Assembly: GCA_002786065.1 (NCBI GenBank)
Contig: NHNY01000019.1
Location: 372,001 to 436,000 of the forward strand
Direction of reading: 5' to 3'
Length of the DNA stretch: 64,000 nt
Source of the DNA: Microcyclospora pomicola
Lineage: Eukaryota; Ascomycota; Dothideomycetes; Capnodiales
The notes under the pieces are model-generated. The model saw nothing but the letters and a program-made list of their open reading frames with translations. It ran no database searches and was not told the DNA's origin. Position 1 is the first letter of the stretch. Every line of letters starts with the position of its first letter. Position numbers and translations under genes: made by a program. Positions 54,201 through 63,919 of the stretch are shown here, one piece after another.

Positions 54201-54214
54201 GTAATTCCGCCCAT
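51212..54214 (-). CDS. DCP2: mRNA-decapping enzyme subunit 2
   Basis: A reading frame of 1000 codons starting at ATG 54214 (MGGITDMSLPDHLDDL). Dcp2 hydrolyses the 5' cap to release m7GDP, committing mRNA to decay in P-bodies. Residues 10-95 are the regulatory alpha-helical domain (VRFLLNLPSSEL, FQVEEAQWFYEDFIRP, FCLALFQHCPLLKGFSDEM). The Nudix fold follows, with the Nudix box at about 134-156 (GKINKDEKDLDCAIREVYEETG) and box B after it. The remaining 700 residues are disordered, Gln/Pro/Ser-rich, with short helical leucine-rich motifs (LLALLSGRT, NALLGLLKQ, AHAMKLLGAF, KAQLLALFGRK, KVLLDLFAK, LLNYLNG) like those that bind Edc3 and Pat1. A perfect-looking 54-nt in-frame intron (53147-53200) probably shortens the protein by 18 residues. 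Confidence 0.94.
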   Translation of the reverse strand: MGGITDMSLPDHLDDLTVRFLLNLPSSELSSVPRLCFQVEEAQWFYEDFIRPAAAAAGNPLPSLTLRQFCLALFQHCPLLKGFSDEMHIAAYEEFLAYKVRVPVRGAILMSEDMERLVLVKGWKKGASWSFPRGKINKDEKDLDCAIREVYEETGYDVRQAGLVPDNENAVKAIDVTMREQHMKLFVFRGVKEDTYFEPKTRKEISKIQWYNVKDLPGFKRQKNADTQYANKFYMVAPFLSQLKKWIKEQRQNDARFSKTEGPHHAQLVMDDEYTTENYVTEPVVDKAEELRKLLMISGPQEGGNHATSQIPSHLPAHIIQQTQANDLLALLSGRTQPVRGLRLQFEHTGTNTQLQPPVQQVQHTMYPSIHQRDSYGQTPSGMNQMNQHHQQHQQRAAYGPSQVGFSQPPQPLAWGVPQHDHAIAADRSAQAPAIDPRFFQGPTQYQAQERASAGQQQQVASRLQQSWPANQQTHGMVGPQGLHGAIAAGPSAPKAENLPVPKMNAHAMKLLGAFKTPAQASNSVPVKQVEQGLKKASTQQNALLGLLKQSKDHQVSPQSTEHEVVGKADISSDPASLQRRKSALNEITRTLPIKGVKSPSPVPLHAGSELKEMKEHRRSANDVGLSKQKINKLERPQQSPRTILQRPGSSNSRQNIHGSPSSPQTNLVTHTNRHSAAPKIKDSATKATSATGTPQMKSFTILARPGSRPGSGSGSGLELDRPRDPVQAQNVPLDLGISTTGKPQAQTAAVINDNTTGDLADNGASGGAKEEDKKAQLLALFGRKDKLSQGGLSPSVSNTTSKSPPAINPVSELSSSIRPTESRVQTGQQPATAIVPPPSAAYPTPVGNGNTPHGSTADANKQKVLLDLFAKSASATAPHPKLSPDTRSAHSTSSPAAPISPFVLGAPSHTLMPGLIGGPHHLRSSVSSAGDGDPVLSRPSSTDARDVSSPVSASGWNNHGPAAATPTLSPTPTEAKGFLLNYLNGVVQKEGMRGNAAKR
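53147..53200 (-). other. likely stop-free 54-nt intron within DCP2
   Basis: On the minus strand the segment begins CCG|GTACGT, has the branch sequence TACTAAC 13 nt from the end, and finishes CTACAG|CCT. It is a multiple of three and contains no stop, so translation continues either way. The read-through peptide VRGLRLQFEHTGTNTQLQ interrupts an otherwise Gln/Pro-rich stretch. Confidence 0.7.
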
Positions 54215-54651
54215 ATTGATCACGGTGCAGCATTGCTTTGCGGTGCTTCGCGGACTTATATGGTGGAGACTGGAGCTGCGGTGTGGCAGCACTTTTGTAT
54301 TATGATTGTCGAGAGATGTCCGGGGTTAACGTGTCAGAGCGAATGATAGTATCGCAGGGCGATATAGCGACAGTAGGCCAAGGTTGAAGCAAGATATCAT
54401 GGCAGATCATGAACCTCAAGATATGGTTGCTGTCAAAGGTCTGTGCACAGTGATACTGATGAGTCAGCCATCAATCCCATCGAGCTCCGTTCTCTCGTGA
54501 AACACATTTGTGATGAATGCAGTCATAGTCATGTACGAGAGGATGGGTCTATTATGCTTGTGCAACTAGCGTGGTCTACTTGGTCACCATCGCCACTTTC
54601 TGACGAAGTGAGCTGCTCTCACTGACATCGCGTGTTCAAGTCCTCTCGAAG
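54215..54651. promoter_or_regulatory. divergent promoter region, DCP2 / DNAJC17-like
   Basis: 437 bp between ATGs pointing apart. No strong TATA box; it would serve two RNA-metabolism genes. Confidence 0.4.
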
Positions 54652-55812
54652 ATGCCCGCCGACGATGATCTCAAGTCCCACGCTCTCAACAGTGCCCATG
54701 ACTTTTACGACCTCATAGGCGTGCAGCCTGCAGCCAGCGAATCCGAGATCCGGCGCGCGTACCGTAAGACTGCGCTCAAGTACCATCCGGACAAGAATGC
54801 TGGAAAACCGGACGTGATTGAGAAGTTCCATCTGCTGCAGATCGCATACGATGTTCTGAGCGATAGTGCGGTCAGGGAACTATACGACAATGCGCGACGA
54901 GCACGCCAGGAAAAGAAGGATCGTGAGCAGGCTTTCGAAGGACGCCGAAAATGGATGAAGGAGGATTTGGAGCGGCGCGAGAGTGGTGCTGTCAAGAGAA
55001 AGCGGGATGAAGCTGATGAAGAAGAAGCGTTCGAAAGAGAGTTGCGTCGCTTAGCGGAGGATGGGAAGAGAAGAAGGCGGGAGAGGGAGGAAGCACTTCG
55101 TAAGGAGGTACAAGCAGAAGAAGAAGCTTCAGCGCCAGCGAGCACATCTCTCGATACTGGCAGGCCTGACGGCGTTGTCCCTGAAGTCGATCGCTCAGTC
55201 ACCTTGAGATTTCCTAAGAACGATGAAACGCGGCACATCGACCAGGAGTCATTGCTAGCCACCTTCAGTCGTTTTGGCGCAGTCGAGGAAGTCGTGCTAC
55301 GGGACAAGAGAGTGAAAGTTGAAGGAGAGAAGCATCGCACATTGGTCGGCACCGCAGTCGTGGTATTCAAGAGCATCGTCGGAGCCCACGCTGCTGTGAT
55401 GGATGTCCCAGGATTGCAAAAGCAGGGGAACAAGGAATTTGTTCAGTTCCAGCAAATCACCTGGGCTGCTGGGAAAGAACCTGACTACATCCCAAAGCAA
55501 GCTCACACCCCTCGTGCCGTGGTGTCGCCGCCGCTGCAAAGCGCATCTTCCGAGAGGGCGGCCTTTGATTCACCATTGCCATCTACACCAGTTGGCAAGA
55601 CGAATGCTGGCGTTGCTGGGGACCTTCGAAAGGTTCCGTCGTTTGCGAGCTTCAAAGGTACCCCTCGAGGACCGGGGACTCCGGTGGGTGTGGGTACACC
55701 CAGTGCGGACGATATAATGATGATACGACTGAAGAACGCGGAGCGCCGGCGCCTCGAGGCCAAGATCAGGAAGGAAGAGGAGGAGGCCAGTGCTACTGGC
55801 AGATCACCATAA
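54652..55812 (+). CDS. J-domain plus RRM protein, DNAJC17/Cwf23-like
   Basis: A single exon of 386 codons. An N-terminal J domain (about 16-82) has the Hsp70-activating HPD at 45-47 in ALKYHPDKN and ends VLSDSAVRELYDNARRARQEK. A long charged helix follows (REQAFEGRRKWMKEDLERRE, KRRRREREEALRKEV), then an RRM-like domain at about 180-270 (VTLRFPKNDETRHIDQESLL, ATFSRFGAVEEVVLRDK, GTAVVVFKS). This domain order is that of human DNAJC17 and S. pombe Cwf23, which associate with the spliceosome. The tail is Pro/Thr-rich with a final charged helix (NAERRRLEAKIRKEEEE). It is divergent from DCP2. Confidence 0.87.
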   Translation: MPADDDLKSHALNSAHDFYDLIGVQPAASESEIRRAYRKTALKYHPDKNAGKPDVIEKFHLLQIAYDVLSDSAVRELYDNARRARQEKKDREQAFEGRRKWMKEDLERRESGAVKRKRDEADEEEAFERELRRLAEDGKRRRREREEALRKEVQAEEEASAPASTSLDTGRPDGVVPEVDRSVTLRFPKNDETRHIDQESLLATFSRFGAVEEVVLRDKRVKVEGEKHRTLVGTAVVVFKSIVGAHAAVMDVPGLQKQGNKEFVQFQQITWAAGKEPDYIPKQAHTPRAVVSPPLQSASSERAAFDSPLPSTPVGKTNAGVAGDLRKVPSFASFKGTPRGPGTPVGVGTPSADDIMMIRLKNAERRRLEAKIRKEEEEASATGRSP

Positions 55813-57942
55813 CCTTACGATGTACATGTAGCCTGTTCCGTTAGATGATACCCCTTGAGTTTTGTCTTACTTGAATCCAATCTGTCTACATTTGCGTCGT
55901 GGCAAGCTGTGATTCATGAGTCGGTGAAGCTGCACATGCAGTCCTGTCCATCGCGCAGGTCTTGTTCGATCTGCCCCACCACGATGACCTCGGCGTCCGA
56001 TGGAGTACAATTGATCATGTTAGCACCCAGCAGCAGTAGCGGGTGACCGCCTTATGGTAGACATGCTTGAGCTATGGCAGTGAGCAAGACTAGGGTGAAG
56101 TCTGAAAGCTTTCTGAAGTTAGCCCACGAAGTGATCGCCCGCCAAACTGCGGGGGATGAGCTCGTGATCGACCGCCATGCAGCGAAGAAGGGTGGATAGG
56201 AAGATGCAAGCCACGAATAAGTTCTAGATTTATTGCATTGCTGCATGCGCCAGATCAAACTCAAATGAAGAGGTAGGAGACGTACACGAAGCACATCGAC
56301 AGCCCATACGAGAGTGCACAGGCATTGGTGCATGTAGGCATATCACAGGGAGACGATCATGTATATGAACGTTTGAAAGACGAAGATTCGCGGTGTCCTT
56401 GGGCTGCCGGCTCGGTAAGGTCTTGCACCCGGATTGATCTTCAGCGAGCATGTATGTGACCCTCCAAGTGTAACCACAGGGCTGTAAGCTTTTGCTTTGC
56501 AGTAGGAACACCCAGCTATGTGTAGCATTGGCTGCAGGCCAAGCATTCCACGCCACAACAGCGATCATGCGTCGTTGATCTGGGGTCCCCACGGTAGTAC
56601 ATAACGGTCTTCTAGTGTCGGGAATCGTGCGTGGAGTATATCTACCTCGAGTACGTATCTCAACCTTCACGTAGCTTTCCGACTAGTGCGTAGCCACTTG
56701 AAGGTGCTGTTGAAGTTGTGATGGTGATGCATGTATGGAACCATACAACCACTGTGTCCATTCCCGCTGTTGAACAACGGAGGACGTTCGAAGGCCAGTC
56801 GGTGGAAGTTGGTCGTGGTAGGCTTCGGCACGCATTTGAGCCTAGCGCTTTCTCCTCCCCAGTCTTTGCCGAGCAGGATTCAGGGCCCCTGACTAGAGCT
56901 CTACGGTGATGGTCCGATGGAGCATCTTTGACGCAAACCGAGCAAGCAAGGAGACAATTTCGACAGCGCCACTCGGACAAGACGGCAAACATGATGTGGT
57001 TCTAGGCGTTGCAGCGTTGTGAACCCTTCGCGCCTTGCTTGGGGCTTGAGAATGAAGTCGAAAGAAGGCCGGTAGGGGCGGATCACGAGGATGATCCCAT
57101 GGCCAACGTGAAGACGGATCAGCAGGCGTGGCAAGCCAGGCCTGGAGAGGAAAATGTACTTTGTGAAAAGACCTTGGGAGCCACCACCGGCGTAGGATTC
57201 TTGTTGTAGTGCGTAGCGGCGTATGCGCGTCAAAGCTAGCCAACCGTCCCAGGTATACAGTACTGTACATTTGAAGCTCATCACCTCCCTGTGGCCCACA
57301 ACGCCATGGCCCATAGGCTGGACGGATACAAGTCCCTGCATTGGACATGGATATGGGAAAGTAGGTTTTTCTGATCCGGGTTGACGCGGTTGTGCTGTAG
57401 ACTTGAGGATGTCCCAGCTGTCTTCCTTTCAGCGGTGTTATTCAGCTGATTTCAGGTTTTGTACGCGTATGATACGACCACGAAGATGACGATGCCTGGA
57501 TACGTTGGTAACGATGCTTACGTGTAAGGTAACACCCAGCAGTCGTCGATGAATGATCATTTTCATGTGAGTCCGGAAAGGTGGGCCGAGACGTGTTGGG
57601 TCAAGCTTCTGCTACACGCCGCAGGGGCTTACGCTTTATCCCGATTAGTCGAGGCTCGGCTCGTTACATTTCATCTTGCCAACGTTGGTGCAGCAGACAG
57701 TGGTCGGCACCACTTGGGGATGGGGAAATGATAAGACATCGGCACAGACATCTTTATCATTCTGTCTATCCAATCATTTCTGACCCGTCACATACTTCAT
57801 CTTTTCCATCTCTTCTCCGTGTACGCTTCATCGTCCCTGCTCCCTTCTTAGCAGTCCGGTAATGCCATGAACCTATAGCCAGTACAGCACATTCAACGCG
57901 CCAACGAAGACACCACTTCCGGTCCCCTGAAAGTCAGGCACC
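55813..57942. other. 2.1-kb gene-poor region
   Basis: Several minus-strand frames of 110-151 codons (for example 56230-56670 and 56893-57348) overlap each other in different phases and show no domain, signal peptide or clear splice pattern. The last 200 bp should be the promoter and CT-rich leader of the mannosyltransferase gene. Confidence 0.45.
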
Positions 57943-59508
57943 ATGGCCGCGGTCTTGAGTTCCGTCGTCAGAAAGCCCCGGCTATTGATTGCTGTCGGCA
58001 TCATCTGCCTCTTGCTGCTAGCCGGGCATTTCTTTGATGCCCCAAAACAGACCCAGGAATGGGCCTCAAAACTACCCGTCGAAATTGTCTGGAAGGGAGG
58101 ACCAGATGGCAAGAAGATGCCCACTGGCAGCTCCTCGGGCAGGCCTCGACCCGAGGGCATGTCTGAAGCCACCACCTACAGCAACGCTCATCACCTTACC
58201 GATCCCGACGACTTCAAGCCATATTTCGACGCGATCATGAGCGCGCCCGCCATCACGCTGGATGAGGCCAGAGCGGGATGCAACTGGCCTTCTGATGTCA
58301 CACCCAATTACATGTTCGGCAACGACATCGAGTGGAATGTTGAGGACAAGACCGAGGAAGAGCTTGCTCAACGCCGTCAGGAATGGCACAACTTCGTCAA
58401 GCACGACATGGTTCCGTGGGAAAAGGTCAAGAATTACTACACCGGTCGCGGTATCGTGATCGTCGGTGGAAACCACGATTCTTGGAACCGCATCAAGGTC
58501 ACGTTGCGCCAGCTTGTCAAGCTGAAGTCGCAAATGCCGGTCGAGATCCATTATTGGGGCGATGAGGTCAACCCTGAACGCGAGAAGGAGTTGACGGACA
58601 TCTACGAAAGGACCTACTTTAACGATCTGTCTCTCGACCACAACATCTTCAAAATCCACCACGCTGCTTTCAAACTGCCCAACTACCAGTTTAAGACTGC
58701 TGCACTCCTCAACTCGCCATTCCGCGAGGTCATTCTGCTGGATGCCGACAATATTCCTGTGATGCTGCCCGAGGATCTGTTCTTCTCCGAGACCTACAAG
58801 GAGTATGGATCCGTCTTCTGGCCGGATATCGCTCGAACCCGACCAAACAACCCAGCATGGCCAATCACGAACACTGTTTGCCGCATGGACGAATACGAAC
58901 AAGAAAGTGGCCAGCTTATGGTTGATAAGAAGCGCTTCTTCTACCATCTGCAACTCTCCCTCTGGATGATTGCTGATCAAGGCCACTACTATGCCCAGTT
59001 CATCCTTGGCGACAAGGACTGCTTCCGATTTGCATGGCATGCGTTGAAGACGATGTACGGCCGACCAAGTCGATGGGTCACATCCGTCGGCACCAACAAC
59101 GGTGGCAAATACTGTGGCCATACCTTTGGACAGTCATACCCTGACGCTCACGGCAAGCTCGCGTTCCTCCACGGAGGTTTACTGAAGGGTGTAGACTTTA
59201 ACGTCCTCCGGTGGAACCGCGAGCAGCCCCTTGGCTACTTCAACGCGTACAAGCGATCCCCCACCGATGAGGTGAACACAACACTCGAGAACGTGAATAT
59301 CGGCTACGAGCACGGGAAGGACGCGGAGTACCTCCCACAAGCCGTGCGAGATAAGGTGAAGCACGGAGAGTGGTGTACGGATATGCATGATGTGAAAGCC
59401 AAGCCGCTGGCGGACATCCTGCCCGGCTTCAGCCAGCGGTGGGAGGACATCGGCGGATACTGGCAGCTCGAGAAGGGCTACATCCCGCCTGCCGATTCGC
59501 AGGATTGA
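57943..59508 (+). CDS. Golgi alpha-mannosyltransferase, Mnn1/Mnn2 (GT71) family
   Basis: A single exon of 521 codons. A short basic N-terminus is followed by one membrane helix (about residues 13-30, LLIAVGIICLLLLAGHFF), so the protein is a type II Golgi membrane enzyme. The GT71 catalytic core starts near GRGIVIVGGNHDSWNRIKVTL and includes PVEIHYWGDE, NYQFKTAALLNSPFREVILL and the metal-binding DAD (Asp267-Ala-Asp269) of LLDADNIPV, followed by WPDIARTRPNNPAWPI and GGKYCGHTFGQ. Family members add alpha-1,2 or alpha-1,3 mannose to the outer chains of cell-wall mannoproteins using GDP-mannose. Similarity in the core looks closer to Mnn2/Mnn5 than to Mnn1, but linkage specificity is not proven. 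Confidence 0.88.
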   Translation: MAAVLSSVVRKPRLLIAVGIICLLLLAGHFFDAPKQTQEWASKLPVEIVWKGGPDGKKMPTGSSSGRPRPEGMSEATTYSNAHHLTDPDDFKPYFDAIMSAPAITLDEARAGCNWPSDVTPNYMFGNDIEWNVEDKTEEELAQRRQEWHNFVKHDMVPWEKVKNYYTGRGIVIVGGNHDSWNRIKVTLRQLVKLKSQMPVEIHYWGDEVNPEREKELTDIYERTYFNDLSLDHNIFKIHHAAFKLPNYQFKTAALLNSPFREVILLDADNIPVMLPEDLFFSETYKEYGSVFWPDIARTRPNNPAWPITNTVCRMDEYEQESGQLMVDKKRFFYHLQLSLWMIADQGHYYAQFILGDKDCFRFAWHALKTMYGRPSRWVTSVGTNNGGKYCGHTFGQSYPDAHGKLAFLHGGLLKGVDFNVLRWNREQPLGYFNAYKRSPTDEVNTTLENVNIGYEHGKDAEYLPQAVRDKVKHGEWCTDMHDVKAKPLADILPGFSQRWEDIGGYWQLEKGYIPPADSQD

Positions 59509-61061
59509 ACGCGCCGGCATGCGCATTTGGGAATAGAAAGTTCCGCTTCTTGCAATTATACACGATTTTATCTGATTGTACATGATCTTTTTATTCTTGC
59601 AACCAAAAGAACTCCGTCCGGCGTGATTGAACTGTGGCTGCGGGATTGGGACATGCAAAGCGCTCTTGGCATTTGGCGGGCGGGCTCATGCTTGGTTCGG
59701 GTCATGTATTTGTAGCGCAAAATGAAGTACTGTAGGATGTATGATCGGCACTATCGAGTTTGGCTCATTGCTTCAAACCCTGATACGCAGCGCCTCTGTA
59801 GGTGCATTGTCGAAGCAGCTTGATACCAGAGATGGGTGGTATCTTGATCATGATCTACTTCAGATATGTCAACTATACATCTACAACCATGTCTACATCT
59901 GAAACGACGTAGGCATCTGGCCCTGGGTCCACATCAACATCCCCACAGATGTATGAATTCAGTCTGAAGAGTTCTTCACGTGAGGAGAGCCACCGAGCCC
60001 CTTGTGCAAGAGAGGTGACAGACATTCCCATCCTGGCACGGCGTTCATGTCCCTCGAAGAAGTACTACACCCGTCAAAATCATGGGCCTGGGTTTTGCGA
60101 TGAATACGAACCTGAAGATATCTTTAACGCGCTTGCACTCATCAGTCCCACGATCTCTGGAATGGCATCACTTCAACCATCCTCCCGTGAACGACCAGTG
60201 ACTGGACTTTTTGCATTGAAGGCTACGTCTGACACGATGCTGTTGGTGCCTAATTTCCTCGTATCGCCATTCATCGTGGAATATAGAATTGCTTGGCTCG
60301 ACATCTGGCAGTCCCTGAACGCAGCTTGCGCCATGATCGAAGCCGTGTCGCATCACATCTGCTTTTGCAGTGCTTGTAGTTAAGTCTACTGCAGAATGCT
60401 GTCCATGAGTGATTAGCTGTGGTGGTCAACACTTTTCCCACCTCACCTCATTCGTCCCAATCCGGTAATGAGGCCGCTGGCCAGTACGACGAGCTCCTAG
60501 GCAGCAGAATGACCAGTGCTAAACATATGAGCGACTCGTTTACAAATGATTGACTGCCTCCGGTATCAGAGGATATCCGGTGGCTGCGCATAAAGTCGGA
60601 TAACATTCGTGTGCATGCATATGCCTGCCAATGCCATGCCATCTCTTTCATAAGCCAACAGACGTTTTGCATGTGAAAGCTGTACTCGTAGAGCCTCGGG
60701 GTCGATCGATGATCACTACAGTGCACTACCCCACGTTATCGCTGCATGTGGAGAAGGCTTGGCACGGCTGGATGACCTCACTTGGATGGAAGCAGTACTC
60801 TATGCGCCGAATCTTCCATTCGTCTTCCTCCACATTGCACCGGTCTGCATTATTATTATCAGCTTGTCCCCGGCCATCGATCAGATCCGACACCAACGGT
60901 GCATTGGCTCGTAGGATCTAGACCAACACGGCTTGTGTTGCGCAGGCAGAAGTATTGCACGCCTCGCATATCATCATTAGCCGTGGGTTCAAGTACTGCC
61001 TTCCATCTCGCTGCCCTCCTGCTTCCACACCCTCTCTAAAGACCGCATCTGGAGTCGCATC
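59509..61061. other. 1.55-kb gene-poor region
   Basis: A 144-codon plus-strand frame begins at ATG 59949 and has one hydrophobic segment, but no family or splice support; I leave it uncalled. The final 250 bp probably hold the promoter of the P450 gene. Confidence 0.4.
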
Positions 61062-62790
61062 ATGGCCGCAGGAATCCCAGCCCCAGCACTGCTTCTGCTG
61101 GTGACAGTAGCAGAGTCAGCCGTCGCCGTTGTCACGCTCAAACAATATCTTCCCGAACACCCACTAGTCTATGTTTTCAGCCGGCTGCTTGGGCTTCAGA
61201 TCTTGGTCTACCTCGTCTACAAGATCTTGATCTATCCATTTTATATCAACCCGCTTCGGCATTTGCCCGGCCCACCAGGCGGTCTTCCGCTCTTAGGCCA
61301 TGGCTTGTCCATGTTCAAGATGCCGCCGGGGTCTGAGTTCGCCAAGTGGGTGCGCGAGGTGCCGAACGATGGCATCTTGCACTTTCGAGGCCTCCTCAAC
61401 GCCAGTCGCCTTATCATTACTGACCCTAAGGCGCTCGGAGAGCTCGTGAGTGGATTGATTAGGATATGCACTGTGTGAACCATCAGAACTGACCCTGCTT
61501 CAGCTTGTCACCAACACATACGACTTCGAAAAGCCCGCACCAGTAGCGACGTTCTTGCGTAGACTCATCGGTGACGGATTGATCCTTGTAGAAGGAGACA
61601 CCCACAAGTTCCTGAGGAAGAACTGCATGCCATCATTCTCGTTTCGGCATATCAAGGAGCTTTACCCGATTTTCTGGGAGAAGTCTACACAGCTGGTGGA
61701 GGGAATGGCACAGCAGGTCAAGGACAAGCCGGAAGCTGGCGGAGATGGCAAGACTGCTGTGGTTGAGGTTAATCACTGGGCGAACATGGTGACCATGGAC
61801 ATCATTGGCATGGCTGCCATGGGTCGCGACTTTCGCACATTAAAGTCGGGCCAAGATCCACTCATTGTCAATTACGAGGAGCTGCTCGAGCCCACGCGCG
61901 AGAAACGCATTTATTTCGCAGCCAACATTTTCGGCCCTGCTACACTCATTCAGAAACTCCCGTGGAAGATCAACGAGGTCTTCACGAGGATCGAGGGCAA
62001 TCTCAAAAGGATCTGTGGCGACCTGGTACGAGAGAAGAAGGTTGCAATGAAGACCGAATCCGAGTCTCACAAGGATATCCTGTCGCTTCTCCTCCGCACA
62101 AACAACTTCTCGGACCGCCAGCTCGTTGACCAGCTTCTCACCTTTCTTGCCGCCGGCCACGAAACGACCTCGTCTGCGTTCACATGGACCAGCTATCTGC
62201 TAGCTATCCATCCAGACATCCAGACTGCCTTACGCAAGGAGGTCCGCGCTCACATTCCCTCCCCTACGGAGCCACTCGACGCCAACTTCGACATCGCGAC
62301 AGCGTTGGAATCACTGCCGCTCCTCAATGCTGTCTGCAATGAGACCTTGCGCCTCTACCCGACTGTCCCCGTCACAGTCCGCGACGTCGTCAAGCCCACA
62401 ACGCTCATCGGACACGCCATCCCCGTCGGCACTCAGATCATCCTCTCGCCATGGGCCATCAACCGCAGCCCACACCTTTGGGGCGAGGATGCCGACAAGT
62501 TCGTACCTGCGCGCTGGATCGACACCGACCCGAAGACGGGAGAGGAGAAGCCCAACAACTCCGGCGGCGCACCGAGCAATTACGCCAACCTTACCTTCCT
62601 CCACGGTCCAAGGTCTTGCATCGGCCAGGGCTTCGCCAAAGCCGAGCTGCGCGCGATCGTCGCCGCTTGTGTGGGTAGCTTTTCCATGGAGCTCGCGAAT
62701 CCGGACGAGGAAGTGGTTCCTAGTGGTGTTGTGACGACCAAGCCGAGCAATGGCATGAATCTGCGGCTGAAGCATCTAGGCGGATGGTGA
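61062..62790 (+). CDS. cytochrome P450 monooxygenase, intact
   Basis: Two exons, 61062-61445 and 61504-62790, with a 58-nt intron (donor CTC|GTGAGT, acceptor CTTCAG) that joins KALGEL to LVTNTYDFEKP; 556 residues. All P450 landmarks are whole. The N-terminus has two hydrophobic stretches and the hinge RHLPGPPGG. The C-helix region has FLRKNCMPSFSFRHI, the I-helix LLTFLAAGHETTSS (near residue 340), the K-helix ExxR in NETLRLYPTVP, the meander FVPARW, and the haem loop FLHGPRSCIGQGFA with Cys near 500. The sequence is of the clan that hydroxylates fatty acids, alkanes or xenobiotics (CYP4-like features), so a lipid or xenobiotic substrate is plausible but unknown. It differs in family from the three broken P450 copies upstream. 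Confidence 0.92.
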
Positions 62791-63250
62791 GAAGGATCAA
62801 AGTTCTGAGACGGATGAAACTTTTTGCGCATGAATATCTCCACCCGAATCTTGCCGATGCGTGGTAGGTTTGGTGTCCCCCGCAAGGTATAGCAGGCGTT
62901 TGGAACGACTCGTCCTATGTGACGTCGATACCCCAGGGATGTTAGGGTGGTCTGGTCTGGCATGGCGTCGAAGGAGGATGTGAGAGGATTTGATATTAAC
63001 GTCGGAGATCATTTGTTGTATCAAGGGGTCAATATAGCTTCGCACGATTCTGATGAACTACAGTTGGACATGAACGATATCTCCGCACGCTGCTTTGGTC
63101 GGATGGCAATAGCATGCATGCTATGTTTGCATAGTGATGTACTGTGTAATGTGACGGTCAACATCCCTAAGTCACAGTAATCTGACTTCAGCTGGCAAAC
63201 TAGCTGTTCTCTTACGGCACGATGACGATATCTCGTAGGGCTAATATCGT
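62791..63250. other. 3' flank of the P450 gene
   Basis: 460 bp without a supported gene, leading into the minisatellite. Confidence 0.4.
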
Positions 63251-63705
63251 GAGAGAGCACGGGGATGTATAACAGAATGGCAGTGTATAAAAGCTGGGAG
63301 GTTTATAACAGGACGACAGCGTATGAATGAAAGGCAATGTATGACAGGCCGACGATGTATGAAGGTATGACAGTATGACAGGCCGACGATGTATAACGGT
63401 ATAACAGCACGGGGTTGTATGAAGGTATAACAGTATAACAGGCCGACGATGTATGAAGGTATGGCAGTATGACAGGCCGACGATGTATGTACGTATAACA
63501 GGCCAACGATGTATGAACGTATAACAGCACGGGGTTGTGTGGATGTATGACAGCACGGGGTTGTGTGAATGTATGACAGGCCGACAATGTATGACAGAAG
63601 GGCAATATACAACAGAAAGGCAGTGTAGAAAGGACGGCAGTGTATAACAGCACGGGGGTGTATGACAGAACGGCAGTGTATGACAGAAGGGCAATGTTTT
63701 AAAGA
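63251..63705. repeat. irregular minisatellite with an 18-bp period
   Basis: About 450 bp made of diverged units of the type TGTATGACAGAACGGCAG, with variants such as TGTATAACAGCACGGGGG, TGTATGACAGAAGGGCAA and GACAGGCCGACGATGTATG. Units mix in changing order and some are extended by an AAGGTATGACAGTA insert. Because the period is a multiple of three, both strands stay open and translate to hexapeptide-like repeats (CYTLPF, CHTPSS types), which should not be mistaken for genes. Confidence 0.88.
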
Positions 63706-63919
63706 TGGGTAGGTAATGTATGGAAGAAGGACAGAACGAATGTCAAGCTTCGAACTTGTTTCGAAAGCCTAGCCTCACATGAGTTTGCTATATTGTCAAA
63801 GAGCAGGATATGCTCGAAGCTGCTCAGGGGAGCCCCTATCTTCTGCTCTGCCCGGTGCCGTGAGGAGATGTATTAGGAACATCACCCGGATCCACCACTC
63901 GTGCGTTTGCCAGAGAGGA

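Noticed and set aside
56230-57348. Overlapping minus-strand frames of 146-151 codons
   Set aside because: They overlap in different phases and show neither a domain nor a consistent exon structure.
58072-59121. 349-codon minus-strand frame
   Set aside because: Antisense to the GT71 mannosyltransferase, whose catalytic motifs are clear on the plus strand.
59949-60383. 144-codon plus-strand frame with a hydrophobic segment
   Set aside because: ATG start but no family resemblance, no splice support and isolated position; could be a small orphan gene but not supported here.
63212-63694. 160-codon Cys/His/Thr-rich repeat protein on the minus strand
   Set aside because: It is the translation of an 18-bp-period minisatellite; three overlapping frames are open at once.
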